64,000 bases of DNA from an uncultured Dehalococcoidia bacterium (GTDB lineage: Bacteria > Chloroflexota > Dehalococcoidia > Lucifugimonadales > UBA1127): the NCBI GenBank assembly GCA_951812285.1, contig OX638292.1, positions 1 through 64,000 of the forward strand. The letters run 5' to 3'. The position numbers and the translations under genes are program-made. Below, piece after piece: positions 55,492-64,000 of the stretch (the first letter of the stretch is position 1; each line of letters starts with the position of its first letter). The notes beneath the pieces are model-generated. The model saw only the letters and a list, made by a program, of their open reading frames with translations, made no database searches and was not told where the DNA came from.

Positions 55492-55499
55492 GCTATAGT
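55491..55499 (+). promoter_or_regulatory. extended -10 promoter of the YbaK-type gene
   Basis: TGCTATAGT directly abuts the tRNA terminator and lies 30 bases upstream of the GTG start at 55529; transcription would start near 55506. Confidence 0.6.
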
Positions 55500-55528
55500 T
55501 GCGGGAGTTCATTTCGGAGGAGGTTCGC

Positions 55529-56032
55529 GTGACCACGGAGTTCAGAGAGGGCGCCGTCCACCCCATGGTCGCGGCCGCGCTCACAGTGCTCGGCATTGAC
55601 CACCAGGTGGTGTCCTGCGACCCCGATTTCGCCGACACGGCGGAGTTCTGCCGGAAGTACGGCTACCCCATGGAGACCAGCGCCAACACCATCATCGTCG
55701 CGTCGACCCGCGGGGCCAAGGTTCACTGCGCCTGCCTCGTGCAGGCGTCGAAGCGACTCGACGTCAATCACACAGTGAAGGGGCTCATGGGCGTATCCCG
55801 CGCATCCTTCGCCACGGCTGCCGAGACCAAGGAACTCACCGGCATGGAGATCGGCGGCGTCACCGTCTTCGGCCTTCCGAAGGACATCCCGCTCTACGTC
55901 GACGCCGCCATGATGGACCAGCCCTACCTCATCGTCGGCGCGGGCTCCCGCACCGCGAAGGTGCGGCTGACCCCCGCCGAGCTCGCCAAGATCCCCAACT
56001 GCACCGTCATCGAGGGGCTGTCGATGGCATAG
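55529..56032 (+). CDS. YbaK/ProX-type aminoacyl-tRNA deacylase
   Basis: A 167-residue stand-alone editing domain related to the INS domain of prolyl-tRNA synthetase; family members remove Cys or Ala from mischarged tRNA-Pro. The ETSANTIIVASTRGAKVHCACLV strand-loop and the conserved Lys in the VKGLMGVSRASFATA segment are typical. GTG at 55529 follows CGGAGGAGG. It lies immediately behind a tRNA-Pro gene but with its own promoter. Confidence 0.85.
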   Translation: MTTEFREGAVHPMVAAALTVLGIDHQVVSCDPDFADTAEFCRKYGYPMETSANTIIVASTRGAKVHCACLVQASKRLDVNHTVKGLMGVSRASFATAAETKELTGMEIGGVTVFGLPKDIPLYVDAAMMDQPYLIVGAGSRTAKVRLTPAELAKIPNCTVIEGLSMA

Positions 56033-56092
56033 GAGGTACTGCGCCGCCAACTCCGTTTGCCCTGAGGCGCTCGAAGGCGGCGGCGCGCTGCA

Positions 56093-57418
56093 ATGACGTC
56101 CACGCCGAGGGTCTTCTACGGCTGGTACCTGGTGGCGATCGCCTTGGTCAGCGGCGCCTTCCAGACCGGCGTGGGCATCTGGGGCGTCAGCGTCTTCGTG
56201 AGCCCCATGGAGGAGGACCTCGGCTGGTCGCGCGCCTCCTTCTTCCTCGCCCTCACCATCCGCACAGGGCTGACGGGCCTCTTCTCCCCCATCGTCGGCC
56301 CCTGGCGCGACACCCCCAACGGCCCGAGAATGCTCATGTTATTCGGCTCCATCATCCTCGGCGGCTCCCTCATCGCCCTCAAGTGGGTGGACAACATCTG
56401 GGAGTTCTATCTCTTTTTCGGGGTGCTGGGCGCAATCGGCACCCAGGGTTCGGGAGGCATCGTCACGCAGACCATCCTGCCCAAGTGGTTCATCCGGCGC
56501 CGCGGCCGGGCGATGGGCATCGCATCCATGGGCGGCGCGATGGGGCCGCTCTTCTTCCCCATCACCATCTTTGGCATCATCTCCCTCTTCGGCTGGCGCG
56601 ACGCCTGGTTGTTCCTGGGCGTCTTATCGCTGGTGTTGCTGGTGCCCCTCTCCTTCATGCTGCGCACCAACCCCGAGGACGTTGGCCTGCTCCCCGACGG
56701 CGACCGCGACCACGCCCCCGACGAGCTGTCGACGGCTCGGAGCCAGAGCGCGGCTCAGCCACGCCCGCGCCCCAGCCGCGCCAACGAGGTGAGCCTGACG
56801 GGGCGGCAAGCGCTCCGGTCGCCCGCCTTCTGGCTCATCATTCTCGCATTCGGCTTGGGCGGACTTGGCCTGCAGGGGTTCCAGGCCAATTGGATTCCCT
56901 ATCTGGAGGGCAAGGGCTTCGCCGCCGGCACCGCCGCGATTGCCATAACCGTCTACGGCGTATTCTCCATGTCCGCCCGCATGCTGTGGGGCGTCCTCGC
57001 CGACCACTTCATGGTGCGCTACCTCATCGTCATCCAGTCGCTCCTCACGGCGGCCAGCGTACTGTTGCTGATCTACGTCATTGGCCCAATCATGCTCTTT
57101 GTCTTCGTCATCGCCTTTGGGCTGACCATGGGCGGTTCCTTCCTGCTGCGTCCGCTCATCGTCGCCAACTACTTCGGCCGGGAGCATATCGGCGCCATCA
57201 CCGGCTACATGCGCCCCTTCCAGGCCACGACGGCGGCGCTTGGCCCCGTCGTTGTGGCCCTTGCCTACGATGCCCAGGGCTCCTACTTCTGGAGTTTCGT
57301 GGCCGTCATGATCGGCTACGCCTCCACGGCTGCCGTTATCATGCTTGCCAGACCGCCGCGCGAGCAGTTGCAGCGCGAGGCCGCGCCCTCTCAGACCCTG
57401 GACGGTGCGCCGCGATGA
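56093..57418 (+). CDS. MFS transporter, monocarboxylate-type, tandem copy A
   Basis: A 441-residue carrier of the major facilitator superfamily resembling the monocarboxylate/oxalate-type MFS_1 group: FYGWYLVAIALVSGAFQTG at the N-terminus, EDLGWSRASFFLALTIRTG in the second segment, and a cytoplasmic loop with PSRANEVSLTGRQALRSPAFW between the halves. The substrate is unknown. ATG at 56093. It overlaps the next gene by four bases, and the two are close paralogs along the full length. Confidence 0.88.
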   Translation: MTSTPRVFYGWYLVAIALVSGAFQTGVGIWGVSVFVSPMEEDLGWSRASFFLALTIRTGLTGLFSPIVGPWRDTPNGPRMLMLFGSIILGGSLIALKWVDNIWEFYLFFGVLGAIGTQGSGGIVTQTILPKWFIRRRGRAMGIASMGGAMGPLFFPITIFGIISLFGWRDAWLFLGVLSLVLLVPLSFMLRTNPEDVGLLPDGDRDHAPDELSTARSQSAAQPRPRPSRANEVSLTGRQALRSPAFWLIILAFGLGGLGLQGFQANWIPYLEGKGFAAGTAAIAITVYGVFSMSARMLWGVLADHFMVRYLIVIQSLLTAASVLLLIYVIGPIMLFVFVIAFGLTMGGSFLLRPLIVANYFGREHIGAITGYMRPFQATTAALGPVVVALAYDAQGSYFWSFVAVMIGYASTAAVIMLARPPREQLQREAAPSQTLDGAPR

Positions 57419-58704
57419 ACTTCATGCCGAGGATCTTCTACGGCTGGAACCTGGTGGGCGTCTCGCTGGTGAGCGGCGCCTTCAACGCCGGCGTTGCCAT
57501 GTGGGGCCTCGGAGTCTTCGCCTCCTCCATGGAAGGAGAGCTCGGGTGGTCCCGGTCGGCCCTCTTTCTTGGGCTGACCATACGCACAGGCATGTCCGGC
57601 CTGTTCTCGCCCATTGTGGGCCCCTGGCGCGACACGACAAACGGCCCTCGCGCGCTCATGCTATTCGGCGCCATCATCCTGGGCCTCTCCCTGATGGCGC
57701 TCAAGTGGGTGGACAGCCTGTGGCAGTTCTACCTCTTCTTCGGCGTCATCGGGGCCCTGGGCTCCCTCGGCGCGGGTGGCATGCTGACCCAGACCATCCT
57801 GCCCAAGTGGTTCATCCGCCGGCGTGGTATCGCCCTCGGAATCGCCTCAACCGGCGGCGCGATGGGCCCCCTTTTCTTCCCCATCTCAATCCTCGCCCTC
57901 ATCTCCCTCCTGGGCTGGCGCGACGCCTGGTTCGCGCTGGGCGCGTTGGCGATCGTGGTGCTTGTGCCCCTCTCGTTGACGGTGCGCACCAACCCGGAGG
58001 ACATCGGCCTGCTGCCCGACGGCGACACCGAGCCCGCCGCGCCCGTGCCGTCCGGCGCCAAAGGCTCGCGCCCCAGCCGCGCCAACGAGGTCAGCCTGAC
58101 TGGGCGGCAAGCCCTGAGGACAACGTCATTCTGGCTCATCATCCTGGCCTTTGGTCTGGGCGGACTGGGCCAGCAGGGCTTCCAGTCAAACTGGATCCCC
58201 TACATGGAGGGCGTGGGGTTCGAGTCGAGCACCGCGGCGCTCGCCATCACGGTCTACGGCATCTTCTCCGTCAGCGCCCGGCTCTGGTGGGGAATCCTCG
58301 CCGACCGCTACCAGGTGCGCTACCTCCTCGTCATCCAGTCCCTCATGACCGGCACGAGCGTCCTGCTGCTCATCTACGTCATGGGGCCGTTCATGCTTTT
58401 CGCCTTCGTCATCACCTTCGGCGCGACCATGGGCGGCGGCTTCATGATGCGCCCACTCATCGTCGCCAACTACTTCGGCCGAGGTCACATCGGCGCCATC
58501 ACCGGCTACATGCGCCCCTTCCAGGGCGTGACGACGGCCATCGGGCCTGTGGTCGTCGCCCTCGTCTACGACACCCTCGGGTCGTACTTCTGGAGCTTCG
58601 TCGCCGTCATGGTCGGCTACGCCTTCACCGCCGCGGTCATCATCCTCGCGAAGCCGCCGCGCCAGCAGATGGAGCGACAGCAGGAAACGGCTCGGGTGGA
58701 GTAG
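57415..58704 (+). CDS. MFS transporter, monocarboxylate-type, tandem copy B
   Basis: A 429-residue paralog of copy A, with the same layout: FYGWNLVGVSLVSGAFNAG, LGWSRSALFLGLTIRTG, and PSRANEVSLTGRQALRTTSFW in the central loop. ATG at 57415 overlaps the copy A stop (ATGA), so they are translated together and may form a heterodimer or have split specificities. The central loop before the shared PSRANEV segment is the least conserved part. Confidence 0.88.
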   Translation: MNFMPRIFYGWNLVGVSLVSGAFNAGVAMWGLGVFASSMEGELGWSRSALFLGLTIRTGMSGLFSPIVGPWRDTTNGPRALMLFGAIILGLSLMALKWVDSLWQFYLFFGVIGALGSLGAGGMLTQTILPKWFIRRRGIALGIASTGGAMGPLFFPISILALISLLGWRDAWFALGALAIVVLVPLSLTVRTNPEDIGLLPDGDTEPAAPVPSGAKGSRPSRANEVSLTGRQALRTTSFWLIILAFGLGGLGQQGFQSNWIPYMEGVGFESSTAALAITVYGIFSVSARLWWGILADRYQVRYLLVIQSLMTGTSVLLLIYVMGPFMLFAFVITFGATMGGGFMMRPLIVANYFGRGHIGAITGYMRPFQGVTTAIGPVVVALVYDTLGSYFWSFVAVMVGYAFTAAVIILAKPPRQQMERQQETARVE

Positions 58705-58752
58705 CGGCCTCCCAACCTTCCCTGCCCGGCGCCGCTGGCCTACCATGCCCGC

Positions 58753-59940
58753 ATGGCCGCCAACCCGAGTTCCACGCCCGCCCCCGAAGCCGCGCAGCCG
58801 ACACCCCGCTACCACGACCTCGACGCCCTGCGCGCCACGGCGATGCTCCTCGGCATCGTCCTGCACGCCGCGCTCTTCCTCGTCCCCGACGCCTGGCCCA
58901 TCCTCGACAAGAAGGCGTCCGACAACCTCCCCTACGGCGATGTCGTCAGCGCTATCCACGGCTTCCGCATGCCGGTCTTCTTCCTCCTCAGCGGCTTCTT
59001 CACCGCCATGCTCTGGCAGCGCCGAGGCCTCGGCGGCGTGCTGAAGCAACGGCTGCAGCGCGTCGGCCTGCCCCTGGCCGTCGGCTGTGTCACCATCGTC
59101 CCGCTCAGCACTTGGGTCTGGATCCTCGTGACCGACTACCACCTCGCGAAGGAATTTCCTGCGGAGACGCCCGTGGCGTTCATGGCCGCGTGGGTCTGGT
59201 TGCTGTCCTGGCTGGACGACTTCCACCACCTCTGGTTCCTCTGGCACCTGCTATGGCTGGTGGGGCTGTTTGCCCTGCTGGCCCGGCTTGGGCTCACCTT
59301 CACCCACCGGTGGGCGTGGTGGACGCTCGTGCCCCTTGTGGCCCTGCCGCAGTTCTTCATGCTCTGGATAGGGGCGGACACGAGCACGGGCCTGATCATC
59401 GCGCCCCACGTGCTGGCCTACTACGCGATGTTCTTCCTCTTCGGCGCGTTCCTCCACCAGCGAGCCGTCACCGTTCAGAAGTGGTTGGCCGCCGCCGTGG
59501 TGCCTGCGCTGCTAGGCCTCTACCCCCTCGTCGCATTCGTGCTGCGGACGGCCGTAAGGACGTATGACGACGGCGACCCGGGCACGGCGAGCGCGATATG
59601 GCTTGCCGGAACGGTAGTGCAGGTGGCCTACACGTGGCTCATGTGCTTCGGTCTCATGGGCCTCTTCCAGTGGGCAATGGCCGTGGAACGCCCCTGGGTC
59701 CGCTACGTCTCGGACTCGTCCTACTGGCTCTACCTCGCGCACCTGCCCCTGGTGGTCGCGTTGCAGCGCTGGGCGATCGACTGGGACGTCAGCGTGCACC
59801 TGAAGTTCGCCGTCATCGTAGTCGGCGCCACACTGGTCCTGCTCGCCTCGTACCACATCGCCGTCCGCCACACCCCCATCGGCGCATTCCTCAACGGCCC
59901 GCGTAGACGACTGGCGACGACAGAGCAGTGCGCGACGTGA
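58753..59940 (+). CDS. acyltransferase 3 family membrane protein (OpgC-like)
   Basis: A 395-residue membrane protein with about ten hydrophobic segments and the acyltransferase-3 catalytic features: RYHDLDALRATAMLLGIVLH with His38 in the first segment, then FRMPVFFLLSGFF with the conserved Arg. Relatives transfer acyl (often succinyl) groups to glucans or other extracytoplasmic sugars. The end is basic. ATG at 58753 follows the MFS pair by 48 bases on the same strand. The acceptor is unknown. Confidence 0.87.
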   Translation: MAANPSSTPAPEAAQPTPRYHDLDALRATAMLLGIVLHAALFLVPDAWPILDKKASDNLPYGDVVSAIHGFRMPVFFLLSGFFTAMLWQRRGLGGVLKQRLQRVGLPLAVGCVTIVPLSTWVWILVTDYHLAKEFPAETPVAFMAAWVWLLSWLDDFHHLWFLWHLLWLVGLFALLARLGLTFTHRWAWWTLVPLVALPQFFMLWIGADTSTGLIIAPHVLAYYAMFFLFGAFLHQRAVTVQKWLAAAVVPALLGLYPLVAFVLRTAVRTYDDGDPGTASAIWLAGTVVQVAYTWLMCFGLMGLFQWAMAVERPWVRYVSDSSYWLYLAHLPLVVALQRWAIDWDVSVHLKFAVIVVGATLVLLASYHIAVRHTPIGAFLNGPRRRLATTEQCAT

Positions 59941-59997
59941 GTGGGTTAGGGTGAATGTACCTCCACAACACCCGTGTTTCGAAGTGAAAGAGAGTGT

Positions 59998-60003
59998 TAT
60001 ACT
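59998..60003 (+). promoter_or_regulatory. -10 element of the hicAB pair
   Basis: TATACT in GTTATACTTG lies 86 bases upstream of the hicA TTG start; the -35 is weak. Confidence 0.4.
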
Positions 60004-60088
60004 TGCATTAAGCAACTGTTGCTCAGGGCGAATTGAAGTGCGGGGTGTGTTGGGCGGGCCCTGCACTTTTCGTTCTGGGGGACTGTCA

Positions 60089-60310
60089 TTGGCCCCAATA
60101 CTAAGGGACATACGGCAAGCACAAGCAATAAGAGCCTTCATTCGGTTGGGCGGTATGGAGAAAAGGAAAAGGGGAAAGGGTAGCCACCGCTATGTGTGGA
60201 TAGACGGTCGGAACGTCGCCATTCCTGGTGGCATTATCAGGATTGGGACGTTGAAGTATATACTGAAGATCGCGGGCGTTTCCGAGACTCAGTTCATGGA
60301 AGTCATCTAG
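60089..60310 (+). CDS. hicA: HicA-type mRNA interferase toxin
   Basis: A 73-residue toxin with the double-stranded-RNA-binding-like fold of HicA. The catalytic His33 lies in GKGSHRYVWI; the end GTLKYILKIAGVSETQFMEV is diagnostic. The second His usual in the segment before GTL (VPxH) is replaced (AIPGGIIRIGTL), as in some members. The start is a TTG at 60089 after GGGGGAC; the open frame upstream has no homology. It is immediately followed by the antitoxin gene. Here toxin precedes antitoxin, the usual hic order. Confidence 0.85.
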   Translation: MAPILRDIRQAQAIRAFIRLGGMEKRKRGKGSHRYVWIDGRNVAIPGGIIRIGTLKYILKIAGVSETQFMEVI

Positions 60311-60331
60311 AGTGAGTGGAAAGAGGGCGAA

Positions 60332-60547
60332 ATGACTACAGTCAAGCCAAGCATGGAAGGCACTACGTTCACCTGCTCCGGCTACACTGTCCAAATCCAC
60401 GACACCGAGGAGGACGAGACCGGCTACTGGGCAGAGGTAGTGGAGCTGCCCGGCTGCTGCACCCAAGGTGAAACGCTGGAAGAGCTCAAAGAGAACGCTG
60501 AAGACGTGATTGAGGGCTTCCTTGAAATCTCAACGCAGAATCCGTAG
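60332..60547 (+). CDS. hicB: HicB-type antitoxin
   Basis: A 71-residue short antitoxin of the HicB RNase H-like fold. YWAEVVELPGCCTQGETLEELKENAEDVIEGFL is read as the family core (conserved ELPG-C, GET, E-N-A). It has no C-terminal DNA-binding domain, so it belongs to the short class and autoregulation may be limited. ATG at 60332 follows AAGAGGGCG, 21 bases after hicA. Confidence 0.88.
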   Translation: MTTVKPSMEGTTFTCSGYTVQIHDTEEDETGYWAEVVELPGCCTQGETLEELKENAEDVIEGFLEISTQNP

Positions 60548-60589
60548 CCTGCCGTCAATGTCGAAGCCCGATCGGTTCCCTGCCACCCC

Positions 60590-60994
60590 ATGAACGTCGA
60601 GTACGCCTTCCTCTGCGACTACGCCGACCCCGGCCCGAAGCTCACCGCCGTGGGCATCGGCATTGACTCCATCTACGCCCCGAGCGTCCCTGCCCAGCAC
60701 CCCCAGCTCTTCGCCGTCCTCTGCCTGCGCTTCAGCCTGAACGAGACGCGACGCACCAAGTCCTTCGAGATGTTCCTGCAGGACGCCGACGGGCAGAACG
60801 TAATCCCGCCCATCTCCACGTCGACCGAGGTGCCCGCGCCCGCTGAGGGCATGACCTACCGAACGCATCGCATCGTGCACGGCATGTACGGGCTGAATTT
60901 CCAGAAGTTCGGCGACTACCAGGTGAGCTGGATCATGGACGGCATGGAGGTCCATGCCATCCACTTTCGCGTCATCCAGCGGCCCGCCGGGTAG
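60590..60994 (+). CDS. conserved hypothetical protein, DUF6941-like
   Basis: A 134-residue soluble, probably beta-rich protein. The start MNVEYAFLCDYADPGPKLTAVGIG resembles a domain-of-unknown-function family (DUF6941, from memory). The middle RFSLNETRRTKSFEMFLQDADGQNV and the end YQVSWIMDGMEVHAIHFRV suggest an immunoglobulin-like sandwich. No signal peptide or catalytic motif. ATG at 60590; a short spacer separates it from hicB. Confidence 0.7.
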   Translation: MNVEYAFLCDYADPGPKLTAVGIGIDSIYAPSVPAQHPQLFAVLCLRFSLNETRRTKSFEMFLQDADGQNVIPPISTSTEVPAPAEGMTYRTHRIVHGMYGLNFQKFGDYQVSWIMDGMEVHAIHFRVIQRPAG

Positions 60995-61009
60995 TCGGCG
61001 CGGCTCCCG

Positions 61010-61429
61010 CTACTGCCAGGCGCCGATGAGCGTGCCGATCAGCGTGATGGAGACCACCGGGTACCCCGCATTGATCAGGTAGTGCTTGAGCGGCTTGGAC
61101 TCGAAGACGTAGGACACGCCGAAGGTGGTCGCCGAGATTCCGACGGCTGCAATTGCGCCAAGCGTCGCGCCCTCGCCTGCGTTGTCTACGCCAATCGCCT
61201 CGGCCAGCAGCGCAATCGTAAACGCGATGATGATGGAGACGATGACCGCCACGATGTAGCCCTTGGTCGCGCCGCCCTGCTCCTTGATCAGCTCTTCAGT
61301 GAGGTTGTTCAGCGCCATCCACGGCTTGGCGAACAGGATGGGCGAGTACCATAGCGCCCCGAGGACCATGTTCAGGACCGCTGCCGCCACCACGGCCAGA
61401 TAGTTGAGGTCGCCAAACGCCAGCTCCAT
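61010..61429 (-). CDS. DUF1761-family membrane protein
   Basis: A 139-residue membrane protein with four predicted segments. NYLAVVAAAVLNMVLGALWYSP is the family signature, followed by FAKPWMALNNLTEE and FESKPLKHYLINAGYPVV. The function of the family is unknown. ATG at 61429 follows AAAGGAG at nine bases. It is convergent with the DUF6941-like gene and downstream of the third MFS gene. Confidence 0.85.
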   Translation of the reverse strand: MELAFGDLNYLAVVAAAVLNMVLGALWYSPILFAKPWMALNNLTEELIKEQGGATKGYIVAVIVSIIIAFTIALLAEAIGVDNAGEGATLGAIAAVGISATTFGVSYVFESKPLKHYLINAGYPVVSITLIGTLIGAWQ

Positions 61430-61547
61430 TTCCCGTTACTCCTTTGGCGGGCCGAATGTCGATTCTTGGCGAGCCTGTTTGCCGCCGCCCGTCGGCTGCC
61501 AATTCTAGGGTCGTCGTGAACCGTCGGCAACTGTTGCGTTCGGCGTT

Positions 61548-62873
61548 CTATCCCGACGCAGCCGGGGCCGCAGGCGACGCCGGCGCCCGGAACCGCGGCG
61601 GCCGCGCAATGAACATCAAACCCGCCGCGAGGAACGCGCCGAGGCCCATGGTCACCAGGACGGAGTCGTAGCTGCCCGTCGTGTCGAACATCCACCCCGC
61701 GATGAACGGGCTGATGCCGCCGCCCAGCGCCGCAACGGGTGCGATCATGCCCCGGATGGAGCCGAGGTAGCGCCGCCCGAAGTAGTCGGCCCAGATGACG
61801 TTCTGGAACACCGGCGTTGCTCCTGCGCCGAAGCCGTAGCACGCCGCGAACACGAACAGGAACACCATCGTCTCGGCCAGCCCCAGCGTCACCACGCCCA
61901 CCGCACCCACGGCCATGCACAGCGTGCACAGGTACCTCGGCGAGAACCGCTCCGAGAGGAATCCCACAGTCGGCTTCACGATGAAAGAGCACACGGAAAG
62001 CGTCACGCTGACGATGCTCGCCACGGCCAGGTCGAAGCCCTTATCGGTGATGGCCGGCACCTGGTGGATGGTGAAGATGCCCATCGCCAGCCCCATCATC
62101 AGGAAGGAGAACATCAGCAGGTACAGCGCCGGCGTCCGCAGCGCCTGCGTCAGCGTCCAGTCGATGGGGCTCTGCCCGCCGCCCGACTGCCTCGAGGCCG
62201 AAGCGCCGTCGGACCGGGCAACATCCGCCGAGGGCGCGCCGTCAGGGTGCAGGCCCATGTCCTCGGGCTGCCGCCGCATGGTGAGCGCCGCGATGGGGAT
62301 CGTCAGCAGCCACGTCGCGATGCCCAGGATAACCCACGACGACTGCCACCCAAACGTCGTCACCAACACGGCGTTCAGCGGAACGAAGATGATGCTGCCG
62401 ATGGGAATGCCCATGGTGTAGATGCCCATGGCCCGGCCGCGCTTGCGGACGAACCACTTGGCGACGATGGGCCCGGTGAGCACATTGCCCGCGAACGCAA
62501 GCTGCCCCACGCTCCATCCGAGCCCGAAGAGCACGTAGAATTGCCAGACCTCGGAGGCCATCGAGAGGAGCATGATGCTGCCGCCGGCGATGAAGCCGCC
62601 GCCGACGTACAGCACGGGCGCGCCCAGTTTGCGGTCGACGATGGGGCCCATCAGCGGGCCGAGAACCGCCATGACGACGGCGCGGATGATGAACACCCCG
62701 CCCATAGCTGCCCGCGACCACCCCAGGTCGCCCGTCATGGGCTCCACGAACACCCCGATGCCCACACCGCCGATGCCCATCCCCACGCCCGCGCCCATCA
62801 TCGACGTGATGACGATCCACCAGCCGTGAAACAACGCCGGTCTTCTCGTGGCGGCCCGCTCGGTAGTCTCCAT
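61548..62873 (-). CDS. MFS transporter, monocarboxylate-type
   Basis: A 441-residue carrier of the same broad MFS group as the tandem pair at 56-58.7 kb, but clearly more distant. LFHGWWIVITSMMGAGVGM opens the first segment; DLGWSRAAMGGVFIIRAVV and WADYFGRRYLGSIRG are typical of monocarboxylate/oxalate-type transporters. ATG at 62873; the open frame is longer upstream but antisense to the next gene. It diverges from the ornithine cyclodeaminase-like gene, sharing an 87-base intergenic region. The substrate is unknown. Confidence 0.88.
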   Translation of the reverse strand: METTERAATRRPALFHGWWIVITSMMGAGVGMGIGGVGIGVFVEPMTGDLGWSRAAMGGVFIIRAVVMAVLGPLMGPIVDRKLGAPVLYVGGGFIAGGSIMLLSMASEVWQFYVLFGLGWSVGQLAFAGNVLTGPIVAKWFVRKRGRAMGIYTMGIPIGSIIFVPLNAVLVTTFGWQSSWVILGIATWLLTIPIAALTMRRQPEDMGLHPDGAPSADVARSDGASASRQSGGGQSPIDWTLTQALRTPALYLLMFSFLMMGLAMGIFTIHQVPAITDKGFDLAVASIVSVTLSVCSFIVKPTVGFLSERFSPRYLCTLCMAVGAVGVVTLGLAETMVFLFVFAACYGFGAGATPVFQNVIWADYFGRRYLGSIRGMIAPVAALGGGISPFIAGWMFDTTGSYDSVLVTMGLGAFLAAGLMFIARPPRFRAPASPAAPAASG

Positions 62874-62942
62874 CGTAGTGCCGGCAGTGTAGCAGGGTTT
62901 TCGGCTATCGGTGGAGCACGCGCCCCCCGCATGCCGCAGGGA

Positions 62943-62951
62943 TGCTATACT
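62943..62951 (+). promoter_or_regulatory. extended -10 promoter of the ornithine cyclodeaminase-like gene
   Basis: TGCTATACT nine bases before the ATG at 62961. The predicted start falls within a few bases of the ATG, suggesting a leaderless or nearly leaderless message. Confidence 0.5.
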
Positions 62952-62960
62952 CCTGCCGCT

Positions 62961-63956
62961 ATGCCTGACGTACTGCTGCTCTCTGACAAGGACTTCTGGC
63001 CCCTCAGGGCCGATCCCACCTACGCCGACGGACCCCTCGACGCCGTTGAGCGCGCCATCCGCGCCCACAACGAGGGAGTCACCCGGTTCCAGGGCATCGT
63101 CGACCGCAACCCCGGCGAGTTCGAGGGCCTCCGGGTCGCGATGGCCGCCGGCGACGGCACGCTGACCGGCCTGCGCCTCTTCGGCAACCCGCCGCACACC
63201 CGCGCCTTTATGCTCTTCGACGGCACCACACGCGCAATGATGGCGCTCATGGACTACGGGGTGCTCAACTCGCTGCGTGTGGGCGCCATCGCGGGCGTCG
63301 CATCCAAGTACCTCGCACCCAGCGGCGCGAAGGTCCTGGGGCTGCTCGGCACCGGGTGGCAGGCCCCGCCGCAGGTGCAGTCCATCACCCGCGCCGTGCC
63401 CGGCCTCCAGCGCATCCAGGTCTACAGCCCCACGAAGGCCAACCGCGAGACGTTTGCCGACATGATGTCGGAGGCCCACAACATTGAGGTGGTGCCCGTG
63501 GAGTCCATCGAGGCCGCCGTTGACGGCGCGGACATCGTCGATCTGTGCGCCCCCGGCCACTTCGACGTTCACGAGCCTCTGGTGGACCTCGAGTGGGTGA
63601 AGCCGGGCGCGCTGGTCATCTCCATGGCGGCCAAGCAGCTCAGTGAGGAGTTTGTGCTGGCCTGCCGCGTCGCCACGGTCAACTGGAACAGCCTCGCCAA
63701 CGAGCCCCGGCCCCGCCCGCCCTACGACGGCCTCATCGAGAAGGGCCTCTTCTCCCAGGACGACGTCACCGAGCTCGGCCCCATCATGGACGGCGACGCC
63801 GACCCGCGACGCTCGCCCGATGACCGCGTCATCTACGACCTCACCGGCGGCAACGTCCACGACCTCTTCGTCGCCACCTGGGGCTACGAGTGGGCCGTCT
63901 CCCAGGGCCTCGGCTCGACATTCGCCCTCACCGGCGAGTCGCTTCCTCGCTGGTAG
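62961..63956 (+). CDS. ornithine cyclodeaminase/mu-crystallin family protein
   Basis: A 331-residue NAD(P)-dependent enzyme of the OCD/mu-crystallin family; members are ornithine cyclodeaminases, alanine dehydrogenases or ketimine reductases. The Rossmann loop GTGWQA is at 130-135; TTRAMMALMDYGVLNSLRVGA is the conserved substrate-side helix; VKPGALVISMAAKQ follows. The usual GS-containing loop after the second half is altered, so the substrate is not predicted. ATG at 62961. No terminator is visible in the remaining bases. Confidence 0.87.
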   Translation: MPDVLLLSDKDFWPLRADPTYADGPLDAVERAIRAHNEGVTRFQGIVDRNPGEFEGLRVAMAAGDGTLTGLRLFGNPPHTRAFMLFDGTTRAMMALMDYGVLNSLRVGAIAGVASKYLAPSGAKVLGLLGTGWQAPPQVQSITRAVPGLQRIQVYSPTKANRETFADMMSEAHNIEVVPVESIEAAVDGADIVDLCAPGHFDVHEPLVDLEWVKPGALVISMAAKQLSEEFVLACRVATVNWNSLANEPRPRPPYDGLIEKGLFSQDDVTELGPIMDGDADPRRSPDDRVIYDLTGGNVHDLFVATWGYEWAVSQGLGSTFALTGESLPRW

Positions 63957-64000
63957 CCCCCCGGCCCCTCCTCGCCCCACCTCTGCCCCATCGATTTCCC

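Noticed and set aside
61548..63980. 810-codon minus-strand frame spanning the third MFS gene and beyond
   Set aside because: Only the part from ATG 62873 encodes the transporter; the rest is antisense to the ornithine cyclodeaminase-like gene.

Overview
This window is G+C-rich, tightly packed bacterial DNA. The most likely source is a Chloroflexota genome of the Dehalococcoidia/SAR202 kind. That placement is an inference from gene content: a 23S-5S rRNA pair with no 16S beside it, an 11-subunit complex I cluster without nuoEFG, a succinate dehydrogenase/fumarate reductase whose third subunit is HdrB-like, PaREP1-like proteins, several deazaflavin/FMN-type oxidoreductases, and many GTG/TTG starts with GGAGG-type ribosome binding sites. 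No CRISPR array, insertion sequence, phage or replication origin was seen.

Left part (1-14.3 kb, mostly minus strand). A sortase gene broken by two compensating frameshifts is followed by a zinc-ribbon protein, an RNA-repair/DNA-repair/amidohydrolase group (thpR, mug, amidohydrolase) and a PIN/Phd-type toxin-antitoxin pair. Then comes a tryptophan operon read right to left: trpS-trpE-trpG-[three PaREP1-like genes]-trpD-trpC-trpF-trpB-SEC-C protein. A tryptophan T-box riboswitch with promoter, UGG specifier, antiterminator and terminator precedes trpS and probably controls the whole run. trpA is not in the window. Beyond it are a small membrane protein, a GNAT acetyltransferase and a remnant of a NYN-domain gene.

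Middle part (14.3-41.4 kb, mostly plus strand). This holds an OmpR-type regulator with a degenerate receiver, a LON-domain protein, a type III restriction-modification pair, an amidase, an FMN-binding oxidoreductase, an MFS transporter and an aspartyl protease. The respiratory core follows: nuoABCDHIJK, a small DUF2007-like gene, nuoLMN; then nadK, a Nudix hydrolase and a DDN-like oxidoreductase; then sdhA-sdhB-hdrB-like and lgt. Together the nuo and sdh clusters would feed electrons into the quinone pool.

Right part (41.4-64 kb). clpC and an S1-domain protein gene are on the minus strand, then a GyrI-like protein and the 5S and 23S rRNA genes (minus) with their own promoter and a long-range processing stem. 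folB and tlyA (minus) diverge from a UbiA-type prenyltransferase. The conserved rpmH-rnpA-yidD-[PQQ-repeat lipoprotein]-yidC-jag cluster follows, with yidC and jag overlapping by 113 bp, then tRNA-Pro(CGG) beside a YbaK-type deacylase gene. The end carries two tandem paralogous MFS transporters, an acyltransferase-3 protein, a HicAB toxin-antitoxin pair, two small conserved proteins, a third MFS transporter and an ornithine cyclodeaminase-like gene. A recurrent extended -10 element, TGCTATAmT, sits just upstream of many of the plus-strand genes.
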